33,514 nt of DNA from Planctomycetota bacterium (GCA_024277065.1 JAJRVY010000032.1:1-33514), one strand, 5' to 3'; counted from the first letter of the stretch, positions 7,212-16,033 are shown. Made by a program: numbers and translations. The notes: generated by a model from the letters alone, not told the origin.

Positions 7212-8225
7212 CTACTCGCCTGCGACGCTCTCCTTGTTGAGCTGTCCGAGCGCCCGCATGATCTTCTGCAGCCGCCGCTCGACCTCGCGGGCGTCCGGGT
7301 CCATCTCGAGGGCCTCGTTGTAGGTGTCCCGGGCCTGCTTGAGGAGCAGCCGCGCCTCGTGGCGATGGCGGCCGCGCTCCGTGCCGTCCGGGCCCGCGAG
7401 GCGGAAGTGCTCGAGGCCGCTGACCTCGGCCTCCGCGGCGGCGCGCAGCTTCTCGCGCATCTGCGGCGTGAACGCACCGAACGGCACGCGCACCCGGGGC
7501 GCCCTGCCGACGCCGCCGATGCCGCTGGGTTCGTCGTCGGCCGGGGGCTGCCGCAGCGTGCCGTCGCCGAGCGACGTCGGCGTGCTCGGCGCCGGCAGCC
7601 CGGCGCCGAGTCCGCGGGCGATCATCGCCGCCCGCAGGGAGCGCTCCTTCGGGCCCGCGAGGGGGAGCGCAGCGCGCAGTCTCATCTCGACCGGACCGCC
7701 GCCGACGGCGAGGTCGAGCGCCGACGTGACGGCATCGCGCAGGTCGCTCTCGAGTCCCGCAGCGGCGGCGAACAGCGCGACGTCGAGCCACGCGCTCTCG
7801 GTGCCGGCACTCCGCGCGCGGGTCTCGAGCTCGATCAAGCGATCGCGCGCCGTGCGGCCTGCGTGGTCTGCTGCAGGCGGGGCGGTCGTCAGCGCCCAGG
7901 CGAGCACGGCGCGCCGGCCGCCCGACTCCGCGCGCTCGCGCTGCACGTCGGTCTGGGCGGCCACGCCGGCGGTTCCGTAGGCCGTCCACGCCGCGTCGAA
8001 GTCGCCTCGGTCGTAGGACTCGTCGCCGTTGCGGATCTGCTTCTCGGCCGCCGCCGCGCGATCGACGGCGCGTCCGGGACTCGTGGTCGTGGCCGTCTCG
8101 TGGGCCGCGATGCGCTCGAGCCCGAGCATGCGAAGCACGCCGTCGGCGCCGTCCGGGTGGACGTAGACGGCTGCCCCGAGCGCGAGGGCCACGGTGACCA
8201 CGACGAGAAGGCCGGTCTGCTTCAA
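7212..8225 (-). CDS. Membrane-anchored TPR-like protein of unknown function
   Basis: 337 aa from TTG 8225, preferred because GGAG lies about 10 nt upstream and it places the membrane helix at the N-terminus; GTG 8285 (357 aa) is the longer alternative. Residues about 4-21 are a single hydrophobic helix (GLLVVVTVALALGAAVYV), so the protein is probably anchored with its body in the periplasm. Residues about 65-95 (NGDESYDRGDFDAAWTAYG) and the C-terminal 45 residues (ARDTYNEALEMDPDAREVE) resemble tetratricopeptide helices. The region between is Ala/Arg-rich helix plus a disordered Pro/Ser/Gly stretch. No catalytic motif is visible. It lies 197 nt downstream of tgt on the same strand and converges on the SH3-protein gene. 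Reading as a real gene is well supported; function is unknown. Confidence 0.72.
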   Translation of the reverse strand: MKQTGLLVVVTVALALGAAVYVHPDGADGVLRMLGLERIAAHETATTTSPGRAVDRAAAAEKQIRNGDESYDRGDFDAAWTAYGTAGVAAQTDVQRERAESGGRRAVLAWALTTAPPAADHAGRTARDRLIELETRARSAGTESAWLDVALFAAAAGLESDLRDAVTSALDLAVGGGPVEMRLRAALPLAGPKERSLRAAMIARGLGAGLPAPSTPTSLGDGTLRQPPADDEPSGIGGVGRAPRVRVPFGAFTPQMREKLRAAAEAEVSGLEHFRLAGPDGTERGRHRHEARLLLKQARDTYNEALEMDPDAREVERRLQKIMRALGQLNKESVAGE

Positions 8226-8265
8226 CGTGAACTCACTCCGGTGAGGTACAGCGACGATGCGAGCC

Positions 8266-8281
8266 GGGGCGGCGCCGCCCC
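8266..8281. other. Perfect 16-bp GC palindrome
   Basis: GGGGCGGCGCCGCCCC is its own reverse complement. It lies between tgt and the TPR-like gene, 40 nt upstream of the preferred TTG start. It could be a protein-binding site or part of a transcript hairpin, or chance in such G+C-rich DNA. If the GTG start at 8285 were real, it would be coding. Confidence 0.4.
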
Positions 8282-8302
8282 ACACGTAGGCGTCGGATGC
8301 TC

Positions 8303-8324
8303 GCTCCGTTCACGTTAGCGGAGC
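8303..8324 (-). terminator. Possible hairpin downstream of tgt
   Basis: GCTCCG (8303-8308) pairs with CGGAGC (8319-8324) around a 10-nt loop, about 100 nt past the tgt stop. There is no U-tract, so termination is doubtful. Confidence 0.25.
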
Positions 8325-8421
8325 CGATGCACGAGAGTCGCGCAATCCGTGGCACCGAGCATCGTCGGAACCCGTGCATGCCGAGCGTCGATCCGGCTGT
8401 GGTGGGGGCGGCGACGCGCGC

Positions 8422-9537
8422 TCAGGGGGCGTCGTCCGCGAGTTCGGCGAGAACAGCGGCGCGGTGCGCCGCGAAGCGCCCTTCGCGGATCGCCCGGCGG
8501 GCGCTGCGCGCCAGATCGAGCATGAACGTCACGTTGTGGATCGCGAGCAGCGTCCAGACGAGCGGCTCGTCGATCTGCGACAGGTGGCGCAGGTAGCCGC
8601 GCGAGTGCGTGCGGCACGTCACGCAGCCGCATCGCTCGTCGAGTGGACGCGGGTCGCGCGCGTGCTCGAGGTTGCGCATGCGCAGCGTCCCGCGGCGTGT
8701 GTGCGCGTACTTGTGGCGCGCGTTGCGGGTCGGCAGCACGCAGTCCATCATGTCCACGCCGGTGGCCACCGCCGCCAGGAAGTCCTGCGGCGTGCCGACA
8801 CCCATGACGTAGCGCGGCCGCTCCGCGGGGAGCACCTCGTTCGTCGCCGCGAGCACCTGCCACGTGGTCTCCGAGGGCTCACCGACGCTGAAGCCTCCCG
8901 AGGCGTAGCCCGGCGCATCGAGTTCGACGAGCGCCTGCGCGCACTCGACACGCAGGTCCTCGTGGACACCGCCCTGCACGATGGGGAAGAGGGCCTGATC
9001 GTCGCGAGTCTGCGCGGCGACGGCGCGCCGCGCCCAGGCCACCGTCGTCGCGACGGCCTCTGCCACGGCGCCGCGCGTGGCGGGGTACTCGATGCAGTGG
9101 TCGAGGGGCATGATGATGTCGGCGCCGAGGGCCTCCTGCACGGCGACCGAACTCTCGGGAGTCAGACGCAGCCTGTCGCCGTCGATCTCGGACCGGAACG
9201 TGACGCCGTCCGCGTCCATCTCGCGCCGCGCGGCGAGCGACCAGACCTGGAAGCCGCCCGAGTCCGTCAGCAGGGGACCGTCCCAGCCCATGAACCGGTG
9301 CAGCCCGCCCAGGTCCCGGACGACGTCCGCGCCGGGGCGTTGCATGAGGTGGTAGGCGTTCGCGAGCACGATGCCCGCCCCGGCGTCGCAGAGGTCGCGC
9401 ACCGTCATGACCTTCATGGCGGCGCGCGTGCCGACCGGCATGAACAGCGGCGTCTCGCAGGCCCCGTGGAGGGTCTCGATCGTGCCCGCGCGCGCCGCGC
9501 CGTCGGTGGCGTCAAGACGGAACGAGAGGCCGTTCAT
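8422..9537 (-). CDS. tgt: Queuine tRNA-ribosyltransferase (tRNA-guanine transglycosylase)
   Basis: 371 aa, the usual bacterial Tgt length. The enzyme exchanges guanine 34 in GUN-anticodon tRNAs for the queuosine precursor preQ1. Visible motifs: LTDSGGFQVWSL with catalytic D92, FPIVQGGVHEDLR, YASGGFSVGEP, YVMGVGTPQDF, MMDCVLPTRNARH with nucleophile D265, and the zinc site C303-x-C305-xx-C308 with H334. All catalytic and zinc residues are intact, so the enzyme should be active. It is the third gene of a ruvB-spoIID-tgt run; the 42-nt gap after the SpoIID-like gene suggests co-transcription. No other queuosine gene (queA, queC-F) is in the window. Confidence 0.97.
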   Translation of the reverse strand: MNGLSFRLDATDGAARAGTIETLHGACETPLFMPVGTRAAMKVMTVRDLCDAGAGIVLANAYHLMQRPGADVVRDLGGLHRFMGWDGPLLTDSGGFQVWSLAARREMDADGVTFRSEIDGDRLRLTPESSVAVQEALGADIIMPLDHCIEYPATRGAVAEAVATTVAWARRAVAAQTRDDQALFPIVQGGVHEDLRVECAQALVELDAPGYASGGFSVGEPSETTWQVLAATNEVLPAERPRYVMGVGTPQDFLAAVATGVDMMDCVLPTRNARHKYAHTRRGTLRMRNLEHARDPRPLDERCGCVTCRTHSRGYLRHLSQIDEPLVWTLLAIHNVTFMLDLARSARRAIREGRFAAHRAAVLAELADDAP

Positions 9538-9579
9538 GACGGGTTGCCCCGGACGGGTGGTGCCGCGCGCATCACCGCG

Positions 9580-10797
9580 TCACCAGAGGTGGACGACCTG
9601 CACGCCGGGGTAGTAGGTGCGCAGGATGTCCTCGGCGAGCAGCGCCTGTTCGGCCAGCGTCTTGGCACCGATCTGGCACAGCCCGACGCCATGTCCCCAG
9701 CCGCGCCCGGCCACCCGCAGGGTGGCGGCGGCGCCGCGTCCGGCGACGGTCGCGGACGTGAGCAGGCAGGAGCGCAGCGCGGAGGGGCCGACGGCGATGC
9801 GGAACGGCGCCGCGGGCACCGTCCGGTCACGACCGCCGGCCGTGACACGGAACGCCGTCGCGCGTCCTGCCGTGTCGCGCTCCGCGATCGCGAACGCCTC
9901 GAGGGTGCCCGTGAGGCCCGCGGCGCGAACGATGTCGGCGCCCGCGAGGGACGCCGTCCAGCGGTAGTACCTGCTGGATGTGCACCACGTGCAGGTGACG
10001 CCCGAGAGCGCCACGCGCGGGGACACGCCGAAGACGGTGGAGGCCGCCGCGGTGTGGCCGCCGCACGTGCTGTGATACCAGGCGCGCAGCGGCTCGGCGC
10101 CGTCGAACAGCACGATCACGCGCGTGCTCTGCGCAGCGTCCGCGGCGACGGCGCGGTGCTCTCTCTTGGCGGGTGTGCCGTGGTACTCCTGGTCCACGCC
10201 GCCCGAGTCGGCGACCACGATCGGCGCCCCGATCGTCGCGGCGGGAACCGCGGAGAGGGCGTAGGTGCGGGCGAGGATGGCCTGCGTGCGCTGCGCTTCG
10301 CGTGGGAACGTGGCCGGGATCTCGCCGGGAACGACGCCGGCGACGTACGTCTCGAGGTCCATCACGACGTAGGGCCGGCGGCGGCCGTCCACGCTCTGCG
10401 CAATGCGCAACTCGCCGGGGTAGGCGCGGCTGCCGATGCGCAGGTCTCCGGGGGTCGCCGGACGCAGGACCGCGCCGGCCGCCGGCAACGAGCGTCCCGC
10501 CAGCGTCGGCGCGGCGCCCGACAGCGTCAGTTCGCCGTCCAGACCGCGTCCCGCCGCGAGCGAACGTCCGTCGAGACCCCGCAGTTGCCAGGCGCCGCCG
10601 ACGCGCACGGTGGCATGCCCCTCGCGGTCCACGGCGGTCAGCCGCACGCGCACCTCGGGGGGCGCCGCGCCGCGCTGCGCGCCCGGGACGGTCTGCGCAG
10701 GATCGCCCGTCGTGCGCACCGGACCACCGCCCGCGGAGCAGGCTCCGGCGGTCAGAGCGGCGACGAGAAGCGCGCGCAGCATGCTGCGGCGGCGCAT
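9580..10797 (-). CDS. SpoIID/LytB-domain lipoprotein
   Basis: 405 aa from ATG 10797; the frame extends upstream antisense or out of frame through ruvB and is not used. The start overlaps the ruvB stop by one base (TGATG), indicating translational coupling. Residues 1-20 form a lipoprotein-type signal (ALLVAALTAGAC, candidate lipid-modified Cys about residue 20). The SpoIID domain occupies roughly the C-terminal 260 residues: DLETYVAGVVPGEIP with the conserved Glu, AQRTQAILARTYAL, AWYHSTCGGHT, a further CTWC pair, and GWGHGVGLCQIGA. SpoIID proteins are peptidoglycan lytic transglycosylases acting on denuded glycan and bind zinc through Cys/His residues like those in HSTCGGH. Here, away from sporulation genes, a general cell-wall remodelling role is more likely. 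Confidence 0.9.
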   Translation of the reverse strand: MRRRSMLRALLVAALTAGACSAGGGPVRTTGDPAQTVPGAQRGAAPPEVRVRLTAVDREGHATVRVGGAWQLRGLDGRSLAAGRGLDGELTLSGAAPTLAGRSLPAAGAVLRPATPGDLRIGSRAYPGELRIAQSVDGRRRPYVVMDLETYVAGVVPGEIPATFPREAQRTQAILARTYALSAVPAATIGAPIVVADSGGVDQEYHGTPAKREHRAVAADAAQSTRVIVLFDGAEPLRAWYHSTCGGHTAAASTVFGVSPRVALSGVTCTWCTSSRYYRWTASLAGADIVRAAGLTGTLEAFAIAERDTAGRATAFRVTAGGRDRTVPAAPFRIAVGPSALRSCLLTSATVAGRGAAATLRVAGRGWGHGVGLCQIGAKTLAEQALLAEDILRTYYPGVQVVHLW

Positions 10798-11861
10798 CAG
10801 AAGAGCTGCCCCGCGCCGGGAGCCGGCGGCTCGGCGGCAACCGCCCAGCGCTCCCCGCGCTCGGTGAGACAGCGGCCGCGTGGCGTGCGCAGTATCCAGC
10901 CCTCTGTCATCAGGAACGGCTCGTAGACGTCCTCGACGGTCTCCTGCTCCTCGCCGAGGGCGACGGCCAGCCCCTTGACGCCGACGGGGCGCCCGGCGCG
11001 GTGCAGCGCCAGCAGCAGTAGCCGGTCGGTGTCGCCGAGGCCGTTGGCGTCGATGCCGAGGCGTTCGAGGGCCGTGGTCGCGACCTCGCGCGTGATGCGT
11101 CCGTCGGCGCGCACCTGCGCGAAGTCGCGCGCCCGCTTGACGAGTCGGTTGGCGACGCGCGGCGTGCCCCGCGCGCGGCGGGCGATCTCCTCGGACGCGT
11201 CGCGCTCGACCTCGACCTGCAGACGGACGGCGGAGCGCCGCACGATCTCGGCCAGGTCCTCGGTGCCGTAGATCTGGAGCTTCTCCAGGTGACCGAAGCG
11301 GCTGCGGAAGGCTGCGCCGAGCTGGCCTTCGCGCGTGGTGGCGCCGACGAGCGTGAACTGCGGCAGCGGCACCTTCACGCTGCGCGCGCTCGGGCCGGCG
11401 TCGATCACGATGTCGATCTCGAAGTCCTCCATCGCGGCATAGAGGTACTCCTCGACGACCCGTGAAAGGCGGTGGATCTCGTCGATGAAGAGCACGTCGC
11501 CGCGCTGCAGATTGGTCAGGATTCCGGCGAGGTCCGCGGGGCGGGCCAGCGCCGGCGCGCTGGTGGCACGGCACTCGGCGGCCATCTCCCGCGCGATGAT
11601 GTAGGCGAGTGACGTCTTGCCGAGACCCGGCAGCCCCGAGAACAGGACGTGGTCGAGGGGCTCGCCGCGGCCCTGGGCGGCCTGGATGAACACGCTCAGG
11701 TTGTCCACGAGGGCACGCTGTCCGACGAACTCGTCGAAGTTGCGCGGTCGCAGCGCGAGGTCGAGGCCGACGTCGGCTTCATCGCCGTCGGCGCGCAGGA
11801 AGGCTTCGGAGGTCACGGTGATGGCCGCGTCCGCAGGGGGGGCGGGTAGCGTACACGTCAC
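10797..11861 (-). CDS. ruvB: Holliday junction branch-migration ATPase RuvB
   Basis: 354 aa; the start is GTG at 11861 without a clear ribosome binding site, so the exact start is uncertain. RuvB is the hexameric motor that drives RuvA-bound Holliday junctions. Residues about 36-50 have LRPRNFDEFVGQ, typical of RuvB. Walker A is GLPGLGKTS (76-84; the second residue is usually Pro), Walker B is VLFIDEIHRL (D127, E128), sensor 1 is in LVGATTREGQL, and the arginine finger is in FRSRFG. The C-terminal winged helix is present (EPFLMTEGWILRTPRGR). The gene looks functional. Partners ruvA and ruvC are not in the window; instead ruvB is coupled to a cell-wall lipoprotein gene. It diverges from the DEAD-box helicase gene with a 120-nt intergenic region. 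Confidence 0.97.
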   Translation of the reverse strand: MTCTLPAPPADAAITVTSEAFLRADGDEADVGLDLALRPRNFDEFVGQRALVDNLSVFIQAAQGRGEPLDHVLFSGLPGLGKTSLAYIIAREMAAECRATSAPALARPADLAGILTNLQRGDVLFIDEIHRLSRVVEEYLYAAMEDFEIDIVIDAGPSARSVKVPLPQFTLVGATTREGQLGAAFRSRFGHLEKLQIYGTEDLAEIVRRSAVRLQVEVERDASEEIARRARGTPRVANRLVKRARDFAQVRADGRITREVATTALERLGIDANGLGDTDRLLLLALHRAGRPVGVKGLAVALGEEQETVEDVYEPFLMTEGWILRTPRGRCLTERGERWAVAAEPPAPGAGQLF

Positions 11862-11981
11862 GGCCGACGACCCGAAGAACCGGGCGTCGATGGCCGTCTG
11901 CTCCGATGATGATGCGTTTGCATCCGTGCGCGGGGCCGCCCAGCGCCGCGCGCGCCCCTCGTCCGCCTCCGGAGACCGCTC

Positions 11982-13721
11982 ATGACCGCCGAACCACCCC
12001 CCCCCGATGCCGCCGCGGGTTTCGCCGCACTCGGGCTGCGGCCGGAACTGATCCGCGCCGTCACCGAGCTGGGCTACGAGGAACCGACTTCGATCCAGCG
12101 TGAGGCGATCCCGATCCTGCTATCGGGCCGTGACCTCCTCGGGCTGGCGGCGACCGGCACGGGCAAGACCGCGGCGTTCGCGCTGCCGCTGCTCCAGGGA
12201 TTGCGTGACGCGCCCAGCTCGCCGCTGCCCGCCGCGCTCGTCCTCGTTCCGACCAGGGAGTTGGCGATCCAGGTCGCCGAGGCCGTCCATCGCTATGGCC
12301 GCGACCTCGGCGTGAGCGTGCTGCCGATCTACGGCGGCTCCTCGATGGGCCAGCAACTTCGTGCACTGCGCCGCGGCGTCGATGTCGTCGTGGCGACTCC
12401 CGGGCGCGCCCTGGACCATCTCGGCCGCGGCACGCTGCGGCTCGACGAGGTACGTCTGGCGGTTCTCGACGAGGCCGACGAGATGCTCGACATGGGGTTT
12501 GCGGAGGACCTCGACGCACTGCTCTCCGCCACGCCGCCGCAGCGCCAGATGGCGCTCTTCTCGGCGACCTTCCCGCGTCGCCTGCGCGACATCGCCGACC
12601 GCGCGCTGCGCGACCCCGTGCGGATCGAGGTGGGACGGGAGCAGGCCGCGCCGGGAGAGATGCCGCGCATCCGCCAGCTCGTGTTCGTCGTCAGGCGCCA
12701 CGACAAGCGGGCGGCGCTCTGCCGCGTGCTCGACATGGAGGCCCCGCAGACCGCGCTCGTGTTCTGCCGGACGCGCCTCGATGTCGAGGATCTCACCGAG
12801 GCGCTCGGCAGCCGTGGCTACGCTGCGGAGGCGCTGCACGGGGGGCTCACACAGTCCCACCGCGACCGCGCCATGCAACGTCTGCGCGCAGGAACTGCCG
12901 ACGTCATCGTGGCCACCGACGTGGCCGCGCGCGGCATCGACATCCAGCACCTGACGCACGTGGTCAACTACGACGCGCCGGCGGCGCCCGAGCAGTACAC
13001 GCACCGCATCGGGCGCACGGGACGGGCCGGCCGCGAGGGCACGGCCATCACCTTCCTCGAGCCCCGGGAGCGCCGCCTCGCGCACCGCATCGAACAGCTC
13101 ACGGGGCAGCCCATCGAGTCGGCGCAGGTGCCGTCGGCGGCTGCTCTGCGGGCGCGCCGTCTCGATGTGCTCCGCGAACAGGTGCGGGGCGCCGCGAGTG
13201 CCGAGGGACTCGAGCCGTTCCGCGCCATATGTGACTCCCTGAGCGAGGATCTGCCTCCACTCGACATCGCCGCCGCGGCGCTCAAGGCGCTCCACGCCGC
13301 GTCGTGGAACGACGATCTCGAAGAGATCCCCAGCTACGCGCTGACGCCTCCTCCGCGGGCTGCGCGCCGCGACGAGTCCCGCGCACCGCATGGCAGGGCC
13401 TCTCGCGGGGCGCGCGAGGGCGGTGGCACGGATGCCGGAGCCGGGCGCGGCGGGGACCGCGCCGACGCGCGCGACGGCGAGTGGACGCGGCTCTTCATCG
13501 GGCTGGGGCGGCGCGCGCGACTGCGCGCCGGCGACCTGCTCGGCGCGATCCTCAACGAGACCAACCTGTCGCGGGACGTCGTGGGACGGATCGAGATCGC
13601 CTTCAACGTCTCGTTCGTCGAGGTTCGTGCCGACGTCGCCGAGCAGGTGATCGCCGCGTTGCGCTCGACGAATCTGCGGGGGCACCGGGTGAACGTGCGC
13701 CTGGATCGCGGTCAGCGCTGA
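11982..13721 (+). CDS. DEAD-box ATP-dependent RNA helicase with DbpA-type RNA-binding domain
   Basis: 579 aa from ATG 11982, with GGAG about 7 nt upstream. The Q motif (F14, PTSIQ to Q39), motif I ATGTGKT (57-63), PTREL, TPGR, motif II DEAD (163-166), motif III SAT, VATDVAARGID and HRIGRTGRAGR are all intact. A Lys/Arg/Gly-rich disordered linker (about 455-500) precedes a C-terminal DbpA-like RNA-binding domain (about 505-575, TRLFIGLGRRARLRAGDLLGA). This order matches the CsdA/DeaD group, which unwinds RNA duplexes in ribosome assembly and at low temperature; some members use the C-terminal domain to bind 23S rRNA. No other gene is on the same transcript. The symbol deaD is plausible, but subgroup assignment is not certain. 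Confidence 0.95.
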   Translation: MTAEPPPPDAAAGFAALGLRPELIRAVTELGYEEPTSIQREAIPILLSGRDLLGLAATGTGKTAAFALPLLQGLRDAPSSPLPAALVLVPTRELAIQVAEAVHRYGRDLGVSVLPIYGGSSMGQQLRALRRGVDVVVATPGRALDHLGRGTLRLDEVRLAVLDEADEMLDMGFAEDLDALLSATPPQRQMALFSATFPRRLRDIADRALRDPVRIEVGREQAAPGEMPRIRQLVFVVRRHDKRAALCRVLDMEAPQTALVFCRTRLDVEDLTEALGSRGYAAEALHGGLTQSHRDRAMQRLRAGTADVIVATDVAARGIDIQHLTHVVNYDAPAAPEQYTHRIGRTGRAGREGTAITFLEPRERRLAHRIEQLTGQPIESAQVPSAAALRARRLDVLREQVRGAASAEGLEPFRAICDSLSEDLPPLDIAAAALKALHAASWNDDLEEIPSYALTPPPRAARRDESRAPHGRASRGAREGGGTDAGAGRGGDRADARDGEWTRLFIGLGRRARLRAGDLLGAILNETNLSRDVVGRIEIAFNVSFVEVRADVAEQVIAALRSTNLRGHRVNVRLDRGQR

Positions 13722-13723
13722 TC

Positions 13724-13744
13724 GGGCCGGCCCTGCCCCGGCCC
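13724..13744 (+). terminator. GC-only hairpin after the RNA helicase gene
   Basis: GGGCCGG (13724-13730) pairs with CCGGCCC (13738-13744) across a 7-nt loop, 2 nt after the helicase stop and ahead of the convergent metallopeptidase-like gene. No U-tract follows, so it is a weak terminator candidate. Confidence 0.3.
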
Positions 13745-13897
13745 ATCGTCGTGCATCCGACGTGAACGCCTCTCGCAGCCGGACGGATGCCTGCGGCGAG
13801 GCGGCGTCGCTGCGATGGGCGCTGCCGAGGTCGTGGCCGGCGGCGCACGAGAACCGGCCGCGCGCTGGGCGCAGCGCGTTGACCGGGACGCAGCCGG

Positions 13898-16033
13898 CTA
13901 CTTGCCGCCGGCGGCCATCCAGGCGTCGAACGCCTTCTGCAGGGCGTCGATGTGCGGGCCGAACACCTCGGGGAAGGCCTCATCGACCGAGAGCCCGTCG
14001 CGGATGGCTGCGAAGTACGCGCCGAGCAGGGGCTCGAACTCGTCGTCGTGCGTCGTGCGCAGCAACCGGACGAGGTCGTCGCTCACGGCGTAGTTCACGG
14101 AGGCGTTCGCGAGGAAGGTGGCGCGGTCCATGCGTAGGAGGTCGCGCAGCGGCGTGAGCCGGCTGCGGTACGCGCGCCACCCGTCTTCGTCGGCGCGCCG
14201 CTGCTCGCCGCGCGTCGCCCCGAAGTTCTCGGCCCAGCCCTCGTTGAACCAGAGCGGCGCATCCTCGACGAAGTTGTGCAGGTACTGGTGGAAGCCCTCG
14301 TGTCGCACCGTGTGGTCCAGGTCGGTGCGGTCGATGGGCACCCAGATGATCAGTTCGCGCAGGATCGGCAGGTAGACACCGGACGTCCACGACAGGTCCA
14401 TCGCGAGGTCGCCGGCGTAGTCCAGGTAGCCGTCGCGTCCGGCGAAGACGTAGACACGCGACTTCGGGGCGCCGGCGGGCGCGGCCCCGAAGTCCTTCGC
14501 GTAACGCTTGCGCGACAGCTCGAGGAGCGTCGCGATGTCGTAGCAGAGCTTCTTGCCGTGGTCGCTCATCACGACGTAGTGCTCGGTCTCGTACCGGAAG
14601 CGCTCGGTCCACTGCGGTCCGCGGCGCGCGCGGTGCACCCAGCTCCGCATCTCCTGCAGCACGGCGCCGTCGATGCCGTCGGCCGTCGCCTCGGCGAGTG
14701 TTCGGAACGCTGCGTCCACGTCCCCGTCGTAGAGGTATACGAGCGCGCGCCCGGCGTAGATGTGCGGGTACTGTGCCGCGCCCTCATCGGCGGCGGCGAA
14801 GTCCGCCAGGGCGCGCTCGCGGTCGTGCAGGCCGTGGTACGCCATGCCGCGGAACACGAGCGCCGGGCGGAACTCGGGTTCGAGCTCGAGCAGGCGCGAC
14901 ATGGCCCGCTCGGCCGAGCGGAAGCGGGAAGCCGTGAGGTCGGCGAGTCCGCGGAGCCAGAGCCCCGTGCGTTGCGGCAGGCGCTTCAGAGCGGCCACGG
15001 CGAGCAGGAACTCGGCGGGCTCCTCGTCGAGGAAGAAGTTGAGCGCACGGTTCAGTTCGCGGCGGCGCCCCAGCGGCACGTCGGAGGGCCACTGCGTCAG
15101 TGGCTCGTGCTGGAACTCCGCCGGGCCCCGCGCCAGCCAGGCGGGCAGCTCCTCGTCACGATCCCAGTTCTCCTCGGTCCACTTCGCGTAACTGCCGGCG
15201 AGCAGGTCGCCGGTGCGGCTGCGGAGCCAGTGCCGATCGACGCGGCCCTTCATCTCGATGTCGCGGGCATCGCCGAGAATGCCGATGTAGCCCGACTTGT
15301 ACTTGCCGTCGCGCATCTTCAGCAGCGACTTGCCGTCGCGCTTGACCGTGATCTGTCCGCTCTGGCGCGCGACCGTGATCGTGGTGACGAACGAATTCGT
15401 GCGCTTGGGCGTCTTCTGCACGAGGATCTTCTGCGCATTCGCGCCGTCCATCCGGATCAGCTTCGCGGGGGCGGTCTCGTAGCCCTCGATCGCCGAACCC
15501 GACGTGACGAGGTAGCCCCCGTCCTGCTCGACGTCGTAGCAGACGAGCGCGCCGAAGATGCGTTGCTGGTTGCCGCTGAACGTGAGCGTGTACGAGCCCG
15601 CAAAGCGCACGTCGTAGATGTGGAAGTCATCGACCGAGTCCCAGTACTCGCCGCTGGGACCGGCGAACTCGAGCGTGACCTTCCGGGAACGGCGGTCGAA
15701 GCGCTTCACGCCTGCGCCGAAGATGGCCTCGGCGTCCGGCAGGCCGTGCTCCTGACGGAACCCGCAGAGCCGCAGCGTCTCCTCGATCTCGTCGACGTAC
15801 CCGAACGCCGAGCGGTTGCCCTCGTGCTCCTTCAGGAGGTCGCGCATGGCCTTCTCGGCCGCGGCCCACTTCTCGTCCAGGAGCAGGGCGCGGCAGCGTT
15901 CGAGCCCGTCCTCGAGGGACGCGCCGGCCGCGTCGTCTCCGGCTGCGACCGTGCGCGGCGCGAGACCGGTCGCGCCCGCCGCCAAGACTCCGAGCAGGAC
16001 GACCGCCTGTGCGAGTCGTACGTCCATTCCCAT
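13898..16033 (-). CDS. Secreted HExxH (gluzincin-type) metallopeptidase-like protein, DUF1570 type
   Basis: 711 aa from ATG 16033 (ATG 16027 also possible). The frame runs on upstream to 16813, but that part is antisense to ubiE. Residues 1-31 are a signal peptide (AVVLLGVLAAGATGLAP...VAA). Residues about 100-300 contain beta-rich sequence resembling a jelly-roll or concanavalin-like domain (ITVKRDGKSLLKMRDGKYKSGYIGI). Residues about 330-450 look TPR-like (LELEPEFRPALVFRGMAYHG). The C-terminal part has VRHEGFHQYLHNF (H578-E-x-x-H582) and, 16 residues on, WFNEGWAENF (E598), the gluzincin zinc-site pattern, as in the DUF1570-like secreted proteins common in planctomycetes. It is probably a periplasmic or extracellular zinc protein; the substrate is unknown. 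It diverges from ubiE. Confidence 0.87.
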   Translation of the reverse strand: MGMDVRLAQAVVLLGVLAAGATGLAPRTVAAGDDAAGASLEDGLERCRALLLDEKWAAAEKAMRDLLKEHEGNRSAFGYVDEIEETLRLCGFRQEHGLPDAEAIFGAGVKRFDRRSRKVTLEFAGPSGEYWDSVDDFHIYDVRFAGSYTLTFSGNQQRIFGALVCYDVEQDGGYLVTSGSAIEGYETAPAKLIRMDGANAQKILVQKTPKRTNSFVTTITVARQSGQITVKRDGKSLLKMRDGKYKSGYIGILGDARDIEMKGRVDRHWLRSRTGDLLAGSYAKWTEENWDRDEELPAWLARGPAEFQHEPLTQWPSDVPLGRRRELNRALNFFLDEEPAEFLLAVAALKRLPQRTGLWLRGLADLTASRFRSAERAMSRLLELEPEFRPALVFRGMAYHGLHDRERALADFAAADEGAAQYPHIYAGRALVYLYDGDVDAAFRTLAEATADGIDGAVLQEMRSWVHRARRGPQWTERFRYETEHYVVMSDHGKKLCYDIATLLELSRKRYAKDFGAAPAGAPKSRVYVFAGRDGYLDYAGDLAMDLSWTSGVYLPILRELIIWVPIDRTDLDHTVRHEGFHQYLHNFVEDAPLWFNEGWAENFGATRGEQRRADEDGWRAYRSRLTPLRDLLRMDRATFLANASVNYAVSDDLVRLLRTTHDDEFEPLLGAYFAAIRDGLSVDEAFPEVFGPHIDALQKAFDAWMAAGGK

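Noticed and set aside
8266-8281. 16-bp palindrome as a mobile-element or operator site
   Set aside because: In such G+C-rich DNA a GC-only palindrome is not strong evidence; kept only as a low-confidence feature.
8374-10926. An 850-codon open frame on the plus strand opposite tgt and the SpoIID-like gene
   Set aside because: It is a G+C-driven antisense frame; tgt and SpoIID motifs are on the minus strand and no family pattern is in the plus frame.
10797-11574. In-frame extension of the SpoIID-like gene through ruvB
   Set aside because: It is out of frame with ruvB coding and Arg-rich; the lipoprotein signal begins at ATG 10797.
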